Part shown: positions 25,996 to 35,068 of the stretch, one piece after another
Numbering within the stretch: the first letter of the stretch is position 1
How the letters are laid out: the number at the start of each line of letters is the position of its first letter
Source: Streptococcus infantis SPAR10
Lineage (GTDB): Bacteria > Bacillota > Bacilli > Lactobacillales > Streptococcaceae
Reading direction: 5' to 3'
Length of the DNA: 64,000 nt
NCBI RefSeq assembly: GCF_000279535.1
Contig: NZ_ALCH01000003.1
Coordinates: 1-64,000, forward strand
Translations under genes and position numbers: made by a program
The notes under the pieces: model-generated
Told to the model about the DNA's origin: nothing
Seen by the model: the letters and a program-made list of their open reading frames with translations, nothing else
Databases searched by the model: none

Positions 25996-26665
25996 GTTTC
26001 AATCCATACCCTATCCCTTTCTTGGTTTCGATAAAACCAATCAAACCTTCTTCCTCCAGTTTCTTGCGCAAGCGAGCGACATTAACAGACAATGTATTGT
26101 CGTCGATAAAAAAGTCGCTATTCCAGAGTTCCCGCATCAAATCATCACGCGCTACGATATTTCCCGCATGTTCAAATAAAACCCGCAAAATCTGAAATTC
26201 ATTCTTTGTTAAACTGATAGGTTTTCCATTGACATGCACATCCATAGACTTGGTATTGAGAATAACTCCAGCATACTCTAGGAGACTTTCATCCCTTCCA
26301 AACTCATAGGAACGACGCAACAACCCCTGTACCTTAGCTAACAGTACCTGCTGGTCAAAAGGCTTGGTCACAAAATCATCTGCCCCCATATTAATAGCCA
26401 TAACGATGTCCATAGCCTGGTCTCTTGATGACAGAAACATAATAGGAACTTTGGAAATCTTGCGAATCTCCTGGCACCAGTGATAACCATTAAAGAGAGG
26501 CAAGCCGATATCCATGAGAACCAGATGAGGTTGAGATTGAACAAATAGTGTCAGAACTTCCATAAAGTCTTCTACCATAACTACTTCAAAACCCCATTCG
26601 GAGAGCATTTTCCCAACTTGCTGACGAATAACTGGATCATCTTCTACTAGTAAAATCTTGTGCAT
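25988..26665 (-). CDS. BceR-like response regulator (second system)
   Basis: 225 aa: receiver domain with E8-D9-D10, phospho-acceptor D52 (MDIGLP) and TKPF, then an OmpR-type winged helix (LSVNVARLRKKLEEEG, KKGIGYGLK). AAAAAGGAGGAG precedes the ATG. Likely activator of the transporter operon at 24823-21943 through the palindrome at 24908. Confidence 0.92.
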   Translation of the reverse strand: MHKILLVEDDPVIRQQVGKMLSEWGFEVVMVEDFMEVLTLFVQSQPHLVLMDIGLPLFNGYHWCQEIRKISKVPIMFLSSRDQAMDIVMAINMGADDFVTKPFDQQVLLAKVQGLLRRSYEFGRDESLLEYAGVILNTKSMDVHVNGKPISLTKNEFQILRVLFEHAGNIVARDDLMRELWNSDFFIDDNTLSVNVARLRKKLEEEGLIGFIETKKGIGYGLKHA

Positions 26666-26760
26666 CTGCTCCTCCTTTTTCTATATTATAGCAAAATTCT
26701 TCTCACTACTAGCGAAATTGATGTAAATCTGATATGATAAAAGTTAAGAAAGGAATTCTC

Positions 26761-27837
26761 ATGGCCAATATTTTTGACTACCTAACTGACGTTCAATACG
26801 ATTCTTTTTATGATATTCCCTTAAATGAACTAGATATACTTGCCTTGACAGAGCTGACCTATCTTTCTTTTGATAATCTATTGGACCAGCCTGTCAATCG
26901 TTTAAGCGATGTTGCAACACGTGTCCCTCGAGAAAGTACCATGTTGACCAATAAAGAACGACTTCAGCTCCTCGATCAGTTATCCCAACACAAACGTTTT
27001 AAAAATAGCAAACTTTCTAATTTTGTCAACGAGGTCGACACAGAACTTCAAAAGCAGTTCGCTGCTATGACCTATCGTCTGAACCTAGATACTTATCTCA
27101 TTGTCTTTCGTGGCACAGACGACAGTATTATTGGCTGGAAGGAAGATTTCCATATGACTTACATGAAGGAAATCCCTGCCCAAAGGCACGCTCTTGAATA
27201 CCTAGAGGATTTCTTTACCCAACATCCAAAACAAAAAGTCATGCTTGCTGGACATTCTAAAGGTGGGAATCTAGCCATCTATGCTGCTAGTCAAATCCAA
27301 CCTGAATTGCAGGAAAAGATATCAGCAGTTTATACCTACGATGCTCCTGGTTTGCAGGCTCATCTGACAGAAACGACTGGTTATCAAGATGTTATCCCTA
27401 AATTTCACCGTTATGTCCCACAAGGTTCTGTCATCGGCATGATGCTAGAAGTTCCTGATACTCCTATTGTCGTCAAATCTACGGCTCTCGGTGGAATCGC
27501 TCAACACAATACTTTCAGCTGGCTAACTGAGGGACAGCACTTTGTCCAACTAGAGGAAATTAGTAGCGAAAGTCTCCAAATCAAAGACGCTCTTAAAGAA
27601 TGGGTGGACAGTGTTCCCGATGAAGAACTCGAACTCTATTTTGATCTCTTCTTTGGAACCATCCTAGAATCTGGAATCACTTCCATCAATGATTTATCTT
27701 CTAGAAATGCTATTGAACATGTTCGACAACTTGTTTCTCAAGCCCAGACACTGGAGCCCGAGCAAGTCGAAATCTTAAAAAACCTGACACAACTCCTACT
27801 GGATGCACGCTTCCAAGCCTGGAAAAATCATTTTTAA
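26761..27837 (+). CDS. DUF2974/Mbeg1-like alpha/beta hydrolase
   Basis: The ATG at 26761 follows AGAAAGGA; an upstream in-frame ATG at 26734 has no RBS. 358 aa. The nucleophile is in AGHSKGGNLAIYAA (about residues 165-180), with preceding strand YLIVFRGTDDSIIGWKEDF typical of lipase-3-like folds. DUF2974 matches this motif order. Substrate unknown, though lipase or esterase activity is likely. No signal peptide. Confidence 0.75.
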   Translation: MANIFDYLTDVQYDSFYDIPLNELDILALTELTYLSFDNLLDQPVNRLSDVATRVPRESTMLTNKERLQLLDQLSQHKRFKNSKLSNFVNEVDTELQKQFAAMTYRLNLDTYLIVFRGTDDSIIGWKEDFHMTYMKEIPAQRHALEYLEDFFTQHPKQKVMLAGHSKGGNLAIYAASQIQPELQEKISAVYTYDAPGLQAHLTETTGYQDVIPKFHRYVPQGSVIGMMLEVPDTPIVVKSTALGGIAQHNTFSWLTEGQHFVQLEEISSESLQIKDALKEWVDSVPDEELELYFDLFFGTILESGITSINDLSSRNAIEHVRQLVSQAQTLEPEQVEILKNLTQLLLDARFQAWKNHF

Positions 27838-27845
27838 AAAGTTAA

Positions 27846-27874
27846 AAGTCCCTTCTTTTATGGAGGGACTTTCT
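27846..27874 (+). terminator. terminator after the DUF2974 gene
   Basis: AAAGTCCCT pairs with AGGGACTTT around a short loop, followed by a T-rich stretch. Confidence 0.7.
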
Positions 27875-27941
27875 TGTTGATTCCTTATTTTGTGCTTCTG
27901 TGTTATACTAGAAACTGTAAATCTTTGAAAGAGGAAATCCT

Positions 27942-28571
27942 ATGAAAATCCATAAAACTGTGAATCCTGTCGCCTATGAAAATACTTATTATCTTGAAGG
28001 GGAGCAACACCTGATTGTGGTTGACCCTGGTAGCAACTGGGAGGCCATTCGCAAGACTATCGAAACCATCAACAAACCGGTCTGTGCCATTCTTCTGACC
28101 CACACTCACTACGACCATATTATGAGTCTTGACTTGGTCAGAGATACTTATGGAAATCCTCCAGTCTATGTGGCAGAAAGTGAAGCTTCTTGGCTTTATA
28201 CCCCTGTTGACAACCTTTCAGGTCTCCCTCGACATGACGATTTGGCAGATGTCGTCTGCAAACCAGCTGAACACACATTTGTCTTTCATGAAGAATACCA
28301 GATTGAAGAATTCCGCTTCACAGCCTTACCAACTCCAGGTCACTCTATTGGTGGAGTATCCTTTGTCTTTCCGGATGGGCGCTTAGTCTTAACAGGTGAC
28401 GCTCTCTTCCGAGAAACCATTGGTCGAACAGACTTGCCAACTGGTAGTATGGAACAACTCCTCCATAGTATCCAAACCCAGCTCTTCACCCTTCCTAACT
28501 ACGATGTCTATCCTGGACATGGTCCTGCTACGACCATCGCTCACGAAAAAACCTTTAATCCATTTTTCTAA
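27942..28571 (+). CDS. metallo-beta-lactamase fold hydrolase
   Basis: 209 aa. The zinc motif HTHYDH (about residues 49-54), a later GHS (PTPGHSIGG, about 133), the bridging Asp in LTGDALF and a final His in YPGHGP complete the glyoxalase-II-like MBL set. Cytoplasmic and small, like YcbL/GloB-type hydrolases. GAAAGAGG precedes the ATG. The substrate cannot be inferred. Confidence 0.85.
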   Translation: MKIHKTVNPVAYENTYYLEGEQHLIVVDPGSNWEAIRKTIETINKPVCAILLTHTHYDHIMSLDLVRDTYGNPPVYVAESEASWLYTPVDNLSGLPRHDDLADVVCKPAEHTFVFHEEYQIEEFRFTALPTPGHSIGGVSFVFPDGRLVLTGDALFRETIGRTDLPTGSMEQLLHSIQTQLFTLPNYDVYPGHGPATTIAHEKTFNPFF

Positions 28572-28576
28572 AACAT

Positions 28577-28606
28577 AAAAACCAAGGATTCCATCCTTGG
28601 TTTTTT
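28577..28606. terminator. bidirectional terminator between the MBL hydrolase gene and pepO
   Basis: An ACCAAGGAT/ATCCTTGGT stem with a 3-base loop, A-run before and T-run after, serves the two convergent genes. Confidence 0.85.
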
Positions 28607-28608
28607 GA

Positions 28609-30501
28609 TTACCAAATAATCACACGGTCTTCTGGTGAACGCCACATACCGTCGCCTTCTTTGACATCATAGGTTGTAAAGAAGTCATCAAAGTTTGGCA
28701 CTTGGACATTGACACGAAGTTTAGCTGGGGCGTGCACATCAACGCTAGCCATGAGTTTCATCAACTCTGGGCGGCCTTTCATACGCCAGATACGAGCAAA
28801 GTTGTTGAAGAATTCTTCAGCTGAAAAGTCTGGTTCTCTCTTAGCTGCTTCAAGGGCAGCAGCAATTCCTCCAAGGTCCGCAACGTTTTCGGATACAGTT
28901 AATTTCCCATTGATTTTTGCACCGTAAGATTCTTGGCCATCAAACTGGTCGATAACCTTCTGTGTTTTTTCTTTAAAGGCTGCATAATCGCTCTCTGTCC
29001 ACCAGTCCTTGAGGCTACCATTTTCATCAAAGGAAGCTCCATTAGTATCAAAGGCGTGAGAAATTTCATGGGCGATAACCGCACCAATACCACCATAGTT
29101 GGCAGAAGATGACTGATGCAAGTCATAGAATGGTGCCTGCAAGATAGCAGCTGGGAAGACAATCAAGTTCTTTTGTGGATTGTAGTAGGCATTGACCATA
29201 TGAGCAGGCATTCCCCACTCCTTGTAGTCAACCGGCTGATTCCACTTGCTCCAACTGTGCTTAATTTCCACACGCGCAAAGGCTAGGGCATTCTCAAAGA
29301 GGCTAGCAGATTCATCTACAACCTTGTCCTTATAGCGAGCTGGCAGTTCTTCTGGATAACCGATATAAGGCTTGATGACATTGAGTTTGACGATGGCTTT
29401 TTCTCGAGTTTCAGGAGTCAGCCAGTCGTTTTTAGCCAAACGTTCCTTATAAACGTCAATCATGGTTGCTACTTTTTTCTCTACATCTGCCTTGGCTTCT
29501 GGAGAGAATTTTTCGTGGGCATACCAAAGGCCGAGGGCTTGTTTGAATGGTCCTTGAGCTAAATGGTAAGCTGCCTTGCGCTTGTCTTGAGCCTCAGGAA
29601 CTCCTGAAAGAGCTCGTCCGTAGGCACCTGACAAGATACGAATCTCATCTGTCAGATAGCTTGTTGAAAGATTAACTACACCTAAGATCAAGCTTGCCTT
29701 GAGTAAAGGCCAAGCTTCTTCACTATAGAATTGCTCTGCTGCTTGCCAGAAACGTTCTTCATCTACAATGACCTTATCTGGAGTTTGCCCAATCACTGCT
29801 TGGAAAAAGTCATCCAATGGAAGGGCAGGCGCAAACTTTTTGAAATCTTCATAAGAATACGGATGGTAAAGTTTGGCATATTCTGAACTCTCTTCGTTTG
29901 AAAGTACGACAGCTGCAATACGGCGGTCCAATTCCAATCGTTTCTCTAATAAATCTTCGATTTCTTCATCTGAGAAGTTATAGGCTTTGAGGAGATTAGA
30001 AGTACTTTCTTTCCAAAGGTTCAATAATTCCTCACGCTGAGGATGGTCTTCCGCATAGTAGGTTGTATCAGGCAAGATAGTTCCTGGTGCACTAGCCCAG
30101 AGAACATTGGTTCTAGCATCCATAAAGTCTGGTGAAACACCAAATGGAAGGAAGTTTGGTTTACCAGCCAATTCAAACTCTGCTAGTTTACCTGCGAAAT
30201 CCGCAAAACTCTCTAAATTCTGGTATTCCTTCAATAAAGGAAGGACTGGCTCAATTCCATCTGCTTCTCGCTTATCAAAATCTCTCACCATGCTGTGGTA
30301 CTTGACAAAGTTTGCTAAGATGGCATCTTCTGGCACATCTTCTCCTGCCAACCATTTGTCGGTTGTCGTTAGCATCAACTCTTCAATTTCTTCGTCAAGG
30401 TCGATAAAACCACCTGTTCTCGATTTATCTGCTGGAATAACAGCAGTCTTTTCCCACTCACCATTTATGGCATCATAAAAATCATCTTGATAACGTGTCA
30501 T
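28609..30501 (-). CDS. pepO: endopeptidase O (M13 family)
   Basis: 630 aa, full-length neprilysin-type metallopeptidase: zinc motif HEISH (in VIAHEISHAFD), third ligand Glu in ENVADLGG, and the substrate motif NAYYNP. No classical signal peptide. It cleaves oligopeptides; in pneumococcus PepO is also found at the surface. It is divergent from psaB, as in S. pneumoniae. Confidence 0.95.
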   Translation of the reverse strand: MTRYQDDFYDAINGEWEKTAVIPADKSRTGGFIDLDEEIEELMLTTTDKWLAGEDVPEDAILANFVKYHSMVRDFDKREADGIEPVLPLLKEYQNLESFADFAGKLAEFELAGKPNFLPFGVSPDFMDARTNVLWASAPGTILPDTTYYAEDHPQREELLNLWKESTSNLLKAYNFSDEEIEDLLEKRLELDRRIAAVVLSNEESSEYAKLYHPYSYEDFKKFAPALPLDDFFQAVIGQTPDKVIVDEERFWQAAEQFYSEEAWPLLKASLILGVVNLSTSYLTDEIRILSGAYGRALSGVPEAQDKRKAAYHLAQGPFKQALGLWYAHEKFSPEAKADVEKKVATMIDVYKERLAKNDWLTPETREKAIVKLNVIKPYIGYPEELPARYKDKVVDESASLFENALAFARVEIKHSWSKWNQPVDYKEWGMPAHMVNAYYNPQKNLIVFPAAILQAPFYDLHQSSSANYGGIGAVIAHEISHAFDTNGASFDENGSLKDWWTESDYAAFKEKTQKVIDQFDGQESYGAKINGKLTVSENVADLGGIAAALEAAKREPDFSAEEFFNNFARIWRMKGRPELMKLMASVDVHAPAKLRVNVQVPNFDDFFTTYDVKEGDGMWRSPEDRVIIW

Positions 30502-30620
30502 CTTGTTCTCGCTTTCCTAATTTCACTTATTCTTAGCTTAGCAAAAATCCCTGGGGAATGCAATTAAAAATGCCGTCTCCTCCTATTTGATTTCAACATT
30601 AATATTTTAAATTTTTATCA

Positions 30621-30657
30621 AAATTAACTTGACTTAAAAATAAAATTAAGGTATATT
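30621..30657 (+). promoter_or_regulatory. psaBCA promoter with likely PsaR site
   Basis: TTGACT (30629-30634) and TATATT (30652-30657) are 17 bases apart. The -35 lies in an AT-rich stretch (AAAATTAACTTGACTTAAAA) that resembles the Mn-dependent PsaR/ScaR/SloR operators of streptococci, so repression at high Mn(II) is expected. Confidence 0.6.
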
Positions 30658-30681
30658 AAAACCCAGGAGGAATACAACTGT

Positions 30682-31404
30682 ATGATACGTATCGAAAACC
30701 TCAGTGTCTCCTACAAAGAAACGTTGGCACTAAAGGATATTTCACTAGTGCTCCAAGGACCAACGATTACCGGGATTATTGGTCCAAATGGCGCTGGAAA
30801 ATCAACCTTATTGAAAAGTATGTTGGGCATTATCCCGCATGAAGGACATGCTTTTATCGATGATAAAGAAATGAAAAAATCTCTTAAGAAAGTTGCCTAT
30901 GTCGAACAAAAAATTCATATCGACTACAACTTCCCTATCAAGGTAAAAGAATGTGTCTCTCTGGGACTCTATCCATCCATTCCACTCTTTCACACTTTAA
31001 AAGCAAACCACTGGCAAAAGGTAGCTGAGGCACTTGAAATTGTCGGACTTTCCGACTATGCAGAACGTCAGATTAGTCAACTCTCTGGTGGTCAATTCCA
31101 GCGTGTCTTGATTGCGCGCTGTTTGGTTCAAGAGGCTGATTATATTCTCTTAGACGAGCCTTTTGTGGGGATTGACTCGGTCAGTGAAGAGATTATCATG
31201 AACACTCTGAGAGATCTTAAAAAAGCTGGCAAGACGGTCCTTATCGTCCACCATGACCTGGGCAAGGTTGCCCATTATTTTGACCAGGTACTCCTTCTCA
31301 ATAAGGAGCTAATAGCCTTTGGTCCAACAAAGGAGACCTTCACCCAAGCCAATCTCAAACAAGCTTATGGTGACCGACTCTTTTTCAATGGAGGTGACCT
31401 ATGA
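30682..31404 (+). CDS. psaB: manganese ABC transporter ATPase
   Basis: 240 aa. Walker [10 protein letters not shown] (about 35-43), signature LSGGQFQR, Walker [14 protein letters not shown]-loop VHHDL. The gene begins the psaBCA operon with a CAGGAGGA ribosome site; its stop overlaps the psaC start (ATGA). Confidence 0.95.
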   Translation: MIRIENLSVSYKETLALKDISLVLQGPTITGIIGPNGAGKSTLLKSMLGIIPHEGHAFIDDKEMKKSLKKVAYVEQKIHIDYNFPIKVKECVSLGLYPSIPLFHTLKANHWQKVAEALEIVGLSDYAERQISQLSGGQFQRVLIARCLVQEADYILLDEPFVGIDSVSEEIIMNTLRDLKKAGKTVLIVHHDLGKVAHYFDQVLLLNKELIAFGPTKETFTQANLKQAYGDRLFFNGGDL

Positions 31405-32249
31405 TTGCAGAATTTATAGATGGATTGCAGAACTTCCACTTTCTCCAAAATGCCTTGATTACAGCTGTTGTGATTGGTATTGTTGCTGGAGCGGTCGGAT
31501 GCTTTATCATTCTCCGTGGGATGTCCCTTATGGGAGATGCTATCTCGCACGCTGTCTTACCTGGTGTAGCTCTTTCTTTTATTTTAGGAATTGACTTCTT
31601 TATTGGTGCTATCATCTTTGGACTGCTTGCCTCTGTCATCATCACCTACATCAAGGGGAACTCTATTATCAAGAGTGACACTGCCATTGGGATTACCTTT
31701 TCATCTTTATTGGCTCTGGGCATTATCTTGATTAGTGTGGCTAAAAGCTCGACTGACCTCTTCCATATTCTCTTTGGGAATATCTTAGCTGTGCAAGACA
31801 TAGACATGTATATTACCATCGGTATGGGAGCTCTCATTCTATTGATTATCGGGATTTTCTTCAAGCAACTCTTGATTACATCCTTTGATGAACTCCTAGC
31901 CAAAGCTATGGGCATGCCAGTTAATTTCTACCACTATCTACTCATGATACTCTTGACTTTGGTGTCAGTGACTGCTATGCAAAGTGTCGGAACCATCCTT
32001 ATCGTAGCCATGCTGATTACTCCAGCCGCGACAGCTTATCTTTACGCCAATAGTCTAAAGACCATGATTTTTCTTTCATCAGGCTTGGGAGCTCTAGCTT
32101 CTGTCTTGGGACTTTTTATCGGTTATAGCTTTAACCTGGCTGCAGGTTCAAGTATCGTGCTGACATCTGCAAGTTTCTTTCTCATCAGTTTCTTTATCGC
32201 ACCAAAACAACGTTATCTGAAGCTGAAAAATAAAAAAATCAAACAATAA
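31401..32249 (+). CDS. psaC: manganese ABC transporter permease
   Basis: 282 aa, about eight to nine membrane helices, with the ABC-3 family motifs [17 protein letters not shown] and [20 protein letters not shown]. Its overlap with psaB implies coupled translation. It forms the membrane channel for Mn(II). Confidence 0.95.
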   Translation: MIAEFIDGLQNFHFLQNALITAVVIGIVAGAVGCFIILRGMSLMGDAISHAVLPGVALSFILGIDFFIGAIIFGLLASVIITYIKGNSIIKSDTAIGITFSSLLALGIILISVAKSSTDLFHILFGNILAVQDIDMYITIGMGALILLIIGIFFKQLLITSFDELLAKAMGMPVNFYHYLLMILLTLVSVTAMQSVGTILIVAMLITPAATAYLYANSLKTMIFLSSGLGALASVLGLFIGYSFNLAAGSSIVLTSASFFLISFFIAPKQRYLKLKNKKIKQ

Positions 32250-32275
32250 TGAGGGAGCCCCTCTGGAGGAATATA

Positions 32276-33208
32276 ATGAAAAAATTAGGTACATTGCTTG
32301 TTCTTTTTCTTGCTATCATTGGATTAGCTGCCTGTGCTAGCGGAAAAAAAGACACAGCATCTACAAACCAAAAACTAAAGGTTGTAGCAACTAACTCTAT
32401 CATCGCTGATATTACTAAAAATATCGCAGGAGACAAGATTGATCTTCATAGTATCGTGCCTGTAGGACAAGATCCACACGAGTACGAGCCTCTTCCTGAA
32501 GACGTCAAAAAAACGTCGCAGGCCGACTTAATCTTTTACAACGGCATCAACCTTGAAACAGGTGGAAATGCCTGGTTTACAAAATTAGTTGAGAATGCCA
32601 AGAAAACTGAAAACAAAGACTACTTTGCAGTTAGTGAAGGCGTTGATGTCATCTACCTAGAAGGGGAAAATGAAAAAGGGAAAGAAGACCCACACGCTTG
32701 GCTCAATCTTGAAAATGGGATCATCTATGCTCAAAATATTGCTAAGCAACTCATCGCCAAAGACCCTAGCAACAAGGAATTCTACGAAAAGAATCTCAAA
32801 GAATACACTGAAAAACTAGACAAGCTTGACAAGGAAGCCAAAGAGAAATTTAACGCTATTGATGCGGACAAGAAACTCATCGTAACCAGCGAGGGATGCT
32901 TCAAATACTTCTCTAAAGCTTACGGTGTCCCAAGTGCTTACATCTGGGAAATCAATACTGAAGAAGAAGGAACACCTGACCAAATCAAGACTTTGGTTGA
33001 AAAACTTCGCCAAATGAAAGTTCCATCACTCTTTGTTGAATCCAGTGTCGATGATCGTCCAATGAAGACTGTTTCTAAAGACACAAACATCCCAATCTAT
33101 GCTCAAATCTTTACGGACTCAATCGCTGAAGAAGGTAAAGAAGGCGACAGCTACTACAACATGATGAAATACAACCTTGATAAAATTTCTGAAGGTTTAG
33201 CTAAATAA
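32276..33208 (+). CDS. psaA: manganese-binding lipoprotein
   Basis: The ATG at 32276 after GGAGGA is chosen; longer in-frame starts ignore the RBS. 310 aa. Signal peptide with lipobox LAAC (Cys20). Metal ligands in the known order: His68 (QDPHEYE), His140 (DPHAW), Glu206 (TSEGCF), Asp281 (FTDSIA). It is one residue longer before the first His than the pneumococcal protein. Extracytoplasmic receptor of the Psa importer. Confidence 0.97.
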   Translation: MKKLGTLLVLFLAIIGLAACASGKKDTASTNQKLKVVATNSIIADITKNIAGDKIDLHSIVPVGQDPHEYEPLPEDVKKTSQADLIFYNGINLETGGNAWFTKLVENAKKTENKDYFAVSEGVDVIYLEGENEKGKEDPHAWLNLENGIIYAQNIAKQLIAKDPSNKEFYEKNLKEYTEKLDKLDKEAKEKFNAIDADKKLIVTSEGCFKYFSKAYGVPSAYIWEINTEEEGTPDQIKTLVEKLRQMKVPSLFVESSVDDRPMKTVSKDTNIPIYAQIFTDSIAEEGKEGDSYYNMMKYNLDKISEGLAK

Positions 33209-33215
33209 TCATTTT

Positions 33216-33248
33216 AAAAACGTCAGTCACCATGAATTGGCGTTTTTT
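33216..33248 (+). terminator. terminator after psaA
   Basis: AAAACGTCA pairs (with a G-T pair) with TTGGCGTTTT, followed by Ts. Confidence 0.65.
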
Positions 33249-33273
33249 GTCTAATCAATTTTCGGTCAAACTA

Positions 33274-33303
33274 TTGGAAAAGTCTGAACGTTTAATGTAA
33301 AAT
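33274..33303 (+). promoter_or_regulatory. probable tpx promoter
   Basis: TTGGAA (33274-33279) and TAAAAT (33298-33303) with an 18-base spacer, 26 bases before the tpx ATG. Confidence 0.4.
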
Positions 33304-33328
33304 GAAAGAAAAAAGATTGGAGTAGCTT

Positions 33329-33823
33329 ATGACTACATTCCTCGGAAACCCTGTTACGTTTACAGGAAAACAACTACAAGTAGGAGACAAAGCACTTGAT
33401 TTCTCTCTCACAACGACTGACCTCTCTAAAAAAACACTGGCTGACTTTGAAGGCAAGAAAAAGATTTTGAGTGTCATCCCTTCTATCGATACAGGCATCT
33501 GCTCGCTTCAGACTCGTCGCTTTAACCAAGAATTAGCTAGCTTAGACAACACTGTTGTCCTAACGGTATCTATGGACCTTCCATTTGCACAAAAACGCTG
33601 GTGTGGTGCTGAGAGAATTGAGAATGCCATCATGCTTTCAGACTACTTCGACCACTCCTTTGGACGCGATTATGCCCTCTTAATCAATGAATGGCATCTG
33701 CTTGCACGCGCAGTTTTTGTTCTCGATACCGATAATACCATCCGCTACGTCGAATACGTGGATAATATCAACAGCGAGCCAGACTTTGAAGCCGCTATTG
33801 CAGCTGCAAAAAAACTCAACTAA
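33329..33823 (+). CDS. tpx: thiol peroxidase
   Basis: 164 aa, Tpx-type peroxiredoxin. The peroxidatic Cys lies in [15 protein letters not shown] (about residue 58) and the resolving Cys in QKRWCGAE (about 92). It reduces peroxides in the cytoplasm. In streptococci it is the fourth gene of the psa cluster (psaD/tpxD). Confidence 0.95.
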   Translation: MTTFLGNPVTFTGKQLQVGDKALDFSLTTTDLSKKTLADFEGKKKILSVIPSIDTGICSLQTRRFNQELASLDNTVVLTVSMDLPFAQKRWCGAERIENAIMLSDYFDHSFGRDYALLINEWHLLARAVFVLDTDNTIRYVEYVDNINSEPDFEAAIAAAKKLN

Positions 33824-33842
33824 GTCAAGCTCTTGTAGCAAG

Positions 33843-33867
33843 AAGCTAGAGAAATCTAGCTTTTTTT
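33843..33867 (+). terminator. terminator after tpx
   Basis: An 8-bp stem (AAGCTAGA) with a GAAA tetraloop and a T-run, just ahead of the TATACT that may be the -10 of psaR. Confidence 0.75.
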
Positions 33868-33904
33868 GGTATACTAGATGGAGATAATAAACAAGGAAAT
33901 GCGA

Positions 33905-34555
33905 ATGACACCAAATAAAGAAGACTACTTAAAATGTATTTATGAGATTGGCATGGATGTTCCTAAGATTACCAATAAGGAAATTGCTGCTCGAATGCAG
34001 GTATCTCCTCCCGCTGTAACTGAAATGATTAAGCGCATGCAGTCTGAAAATCTCATCTTAAAAGATAAGAAAAAAGGGTACTTGCTAACCGATATTGGGC
34101 TAACACTTGTATCAGAACTTTATCGTAAACATCGTTTGATTGAGGTTTTTCTGGTCCACCATCTAGACTATAGCAGTGACCAAATTCATGAGGAAGCTGA
34201 AGTATTAGAACATACCGTTTCAGACTTTTTTGTAGAGAGATTAGAAAGTATGCTAGGTTTCCCAAAAACTTGCCCTCACGGTGGTACCATTCCTGCTAAA
34301 GGAGAGCTGTTGGTTGAAATCAACAACCTACCACTATCAGAAACCAAAGAAGCTGGAACCTATCTCCTGACTCGGGTTCACGACAGTTTTGAACTCCTAA
34401 AATATCTGGAAAAACATGGCATCAATATCGGAGACAAACTCCAAGTTCAACAGTTTGATGATTTCTCTAATACCTTTACTTTAATTCACAACAATGAAGA
34501 ACTCTTGGTAAGTCTAGAAATCGCCAAACAGCTCTATGTTGAAAAGATGAACTAA
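33905..34555 (+). CDS. psaR: Mn-dependent DtxR/MntR-family repressor
   Basis: The ATG at 33905 (AAGGAAA upstream) gives 216 aa; the ATG at 33878 lacks an RBS. The N-terminal winged helix (KEIAARMQVSPPAVTEMIKRM, about 28-48) is followed by a dimerisation/metal domain (HRLIEVFL, CPHGGTIP) and a C-terminal SH3-like domain. Its position beside psaBCA-tpx and the family argue for repression of psaBCA by Mn(II). Confidence 0.92.
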   Translation: MTPNKEDYLKCIYEIGMDVPKITNKEIAARMQVSPPAVTEMIKRMQSENLILKDKKKGYLLTDIGLTLVSELYRKHRLIEVFLVHHLDYSSDQIHEEAEVLEHTVSDFFVERLESMLGFPKTCPHGGTIPAKGELLVEINNLPLSETKEAGTYLLTRVHDSFELLKYLEKHGINIGDKLQVQQFDDFSNTFTLIHNNEELLVSLEIAKQLYVEKMN

Positions 34556-34565
34556 ATCCGTCACA

Positions 34566-34593
34566 AAAAACCAAGCTAACAAGCTTGGTTTTT
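34566..34593. terminator. bidirectional terminator between psaR and dtd
   Basis: A CCAAGCT/AGCTTGG stem flanked by A- and T-runs, usable by both convergent genes. Confidence 0.8.
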
Positions 34594-34594
34594 C

Positions 34595-35038
34595 TTATCT
34601 ATTTTTTGTATCAAGGATGATGGTTACCGGCCCATCATTGACCAGTTCTACCTGCATATCTGCTCCGAAGACACCTGTTTCAACAGGAACCTCTTTAGCT
34701 AGTTCCTTGTTAAAATCTTGATAGAAGGCCTCAGCAATATCAGGTTTGGCAGCACCTGTAAATGCTGGTCGATTGCCTTTTTTGGTATCGGCAAACAGAG
34801 TAAATTGAGAGATGGAGAGAATTTCTCCTTGGATATCCTTGACAGATAGGTTCATCTTGCCTTCGTCATCCGAAAAGATCCGCATATTGACCAGTTTTCT
34901 GACTGCATACTCCAAATCCTCTTGCTGATCCTCAGGTCCAACACCCACTAAGAGCAAGAGTCCTTGTTTGATTTGACCATGAATCTGCCCCTCAATAGAA
35001 ACCTGAGCTTGCTTGACTCGCTGAACGATGATTTTCAT
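34595..35038 (-). CDS. dtd: D-aminoacyl-tRNA deacylase
   Basis: 147 aa, the normal DTD length. Active-site motifs SQFTLFA (about 77-83) and NDGPVT (about 135-140, the Gly-cisPro motif) are intact. It hydrolyses D-amino acids misattached to tRNA. It lies 30 bases downstream of rel on the same strand, as in other streptococci. Confidence 0.95.
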   Translation of the reverse strand: MKIIVQRVKQAQVSIEGQIHGQIKQGLLLLVGVGPEDQQEDLEYAVRKLVNMRIFSDDEGKMNLSVKDIQGEILSISQFTLFADTKKGNRPAFTGAAKPDIAEAFYQDFNKELAKEVPVETGVFGADMQVELVNDGPVTIILDTKNR

Positions 35039-35068
35039 AGAAATCCTTTCTGACTGTATCGATCATAC

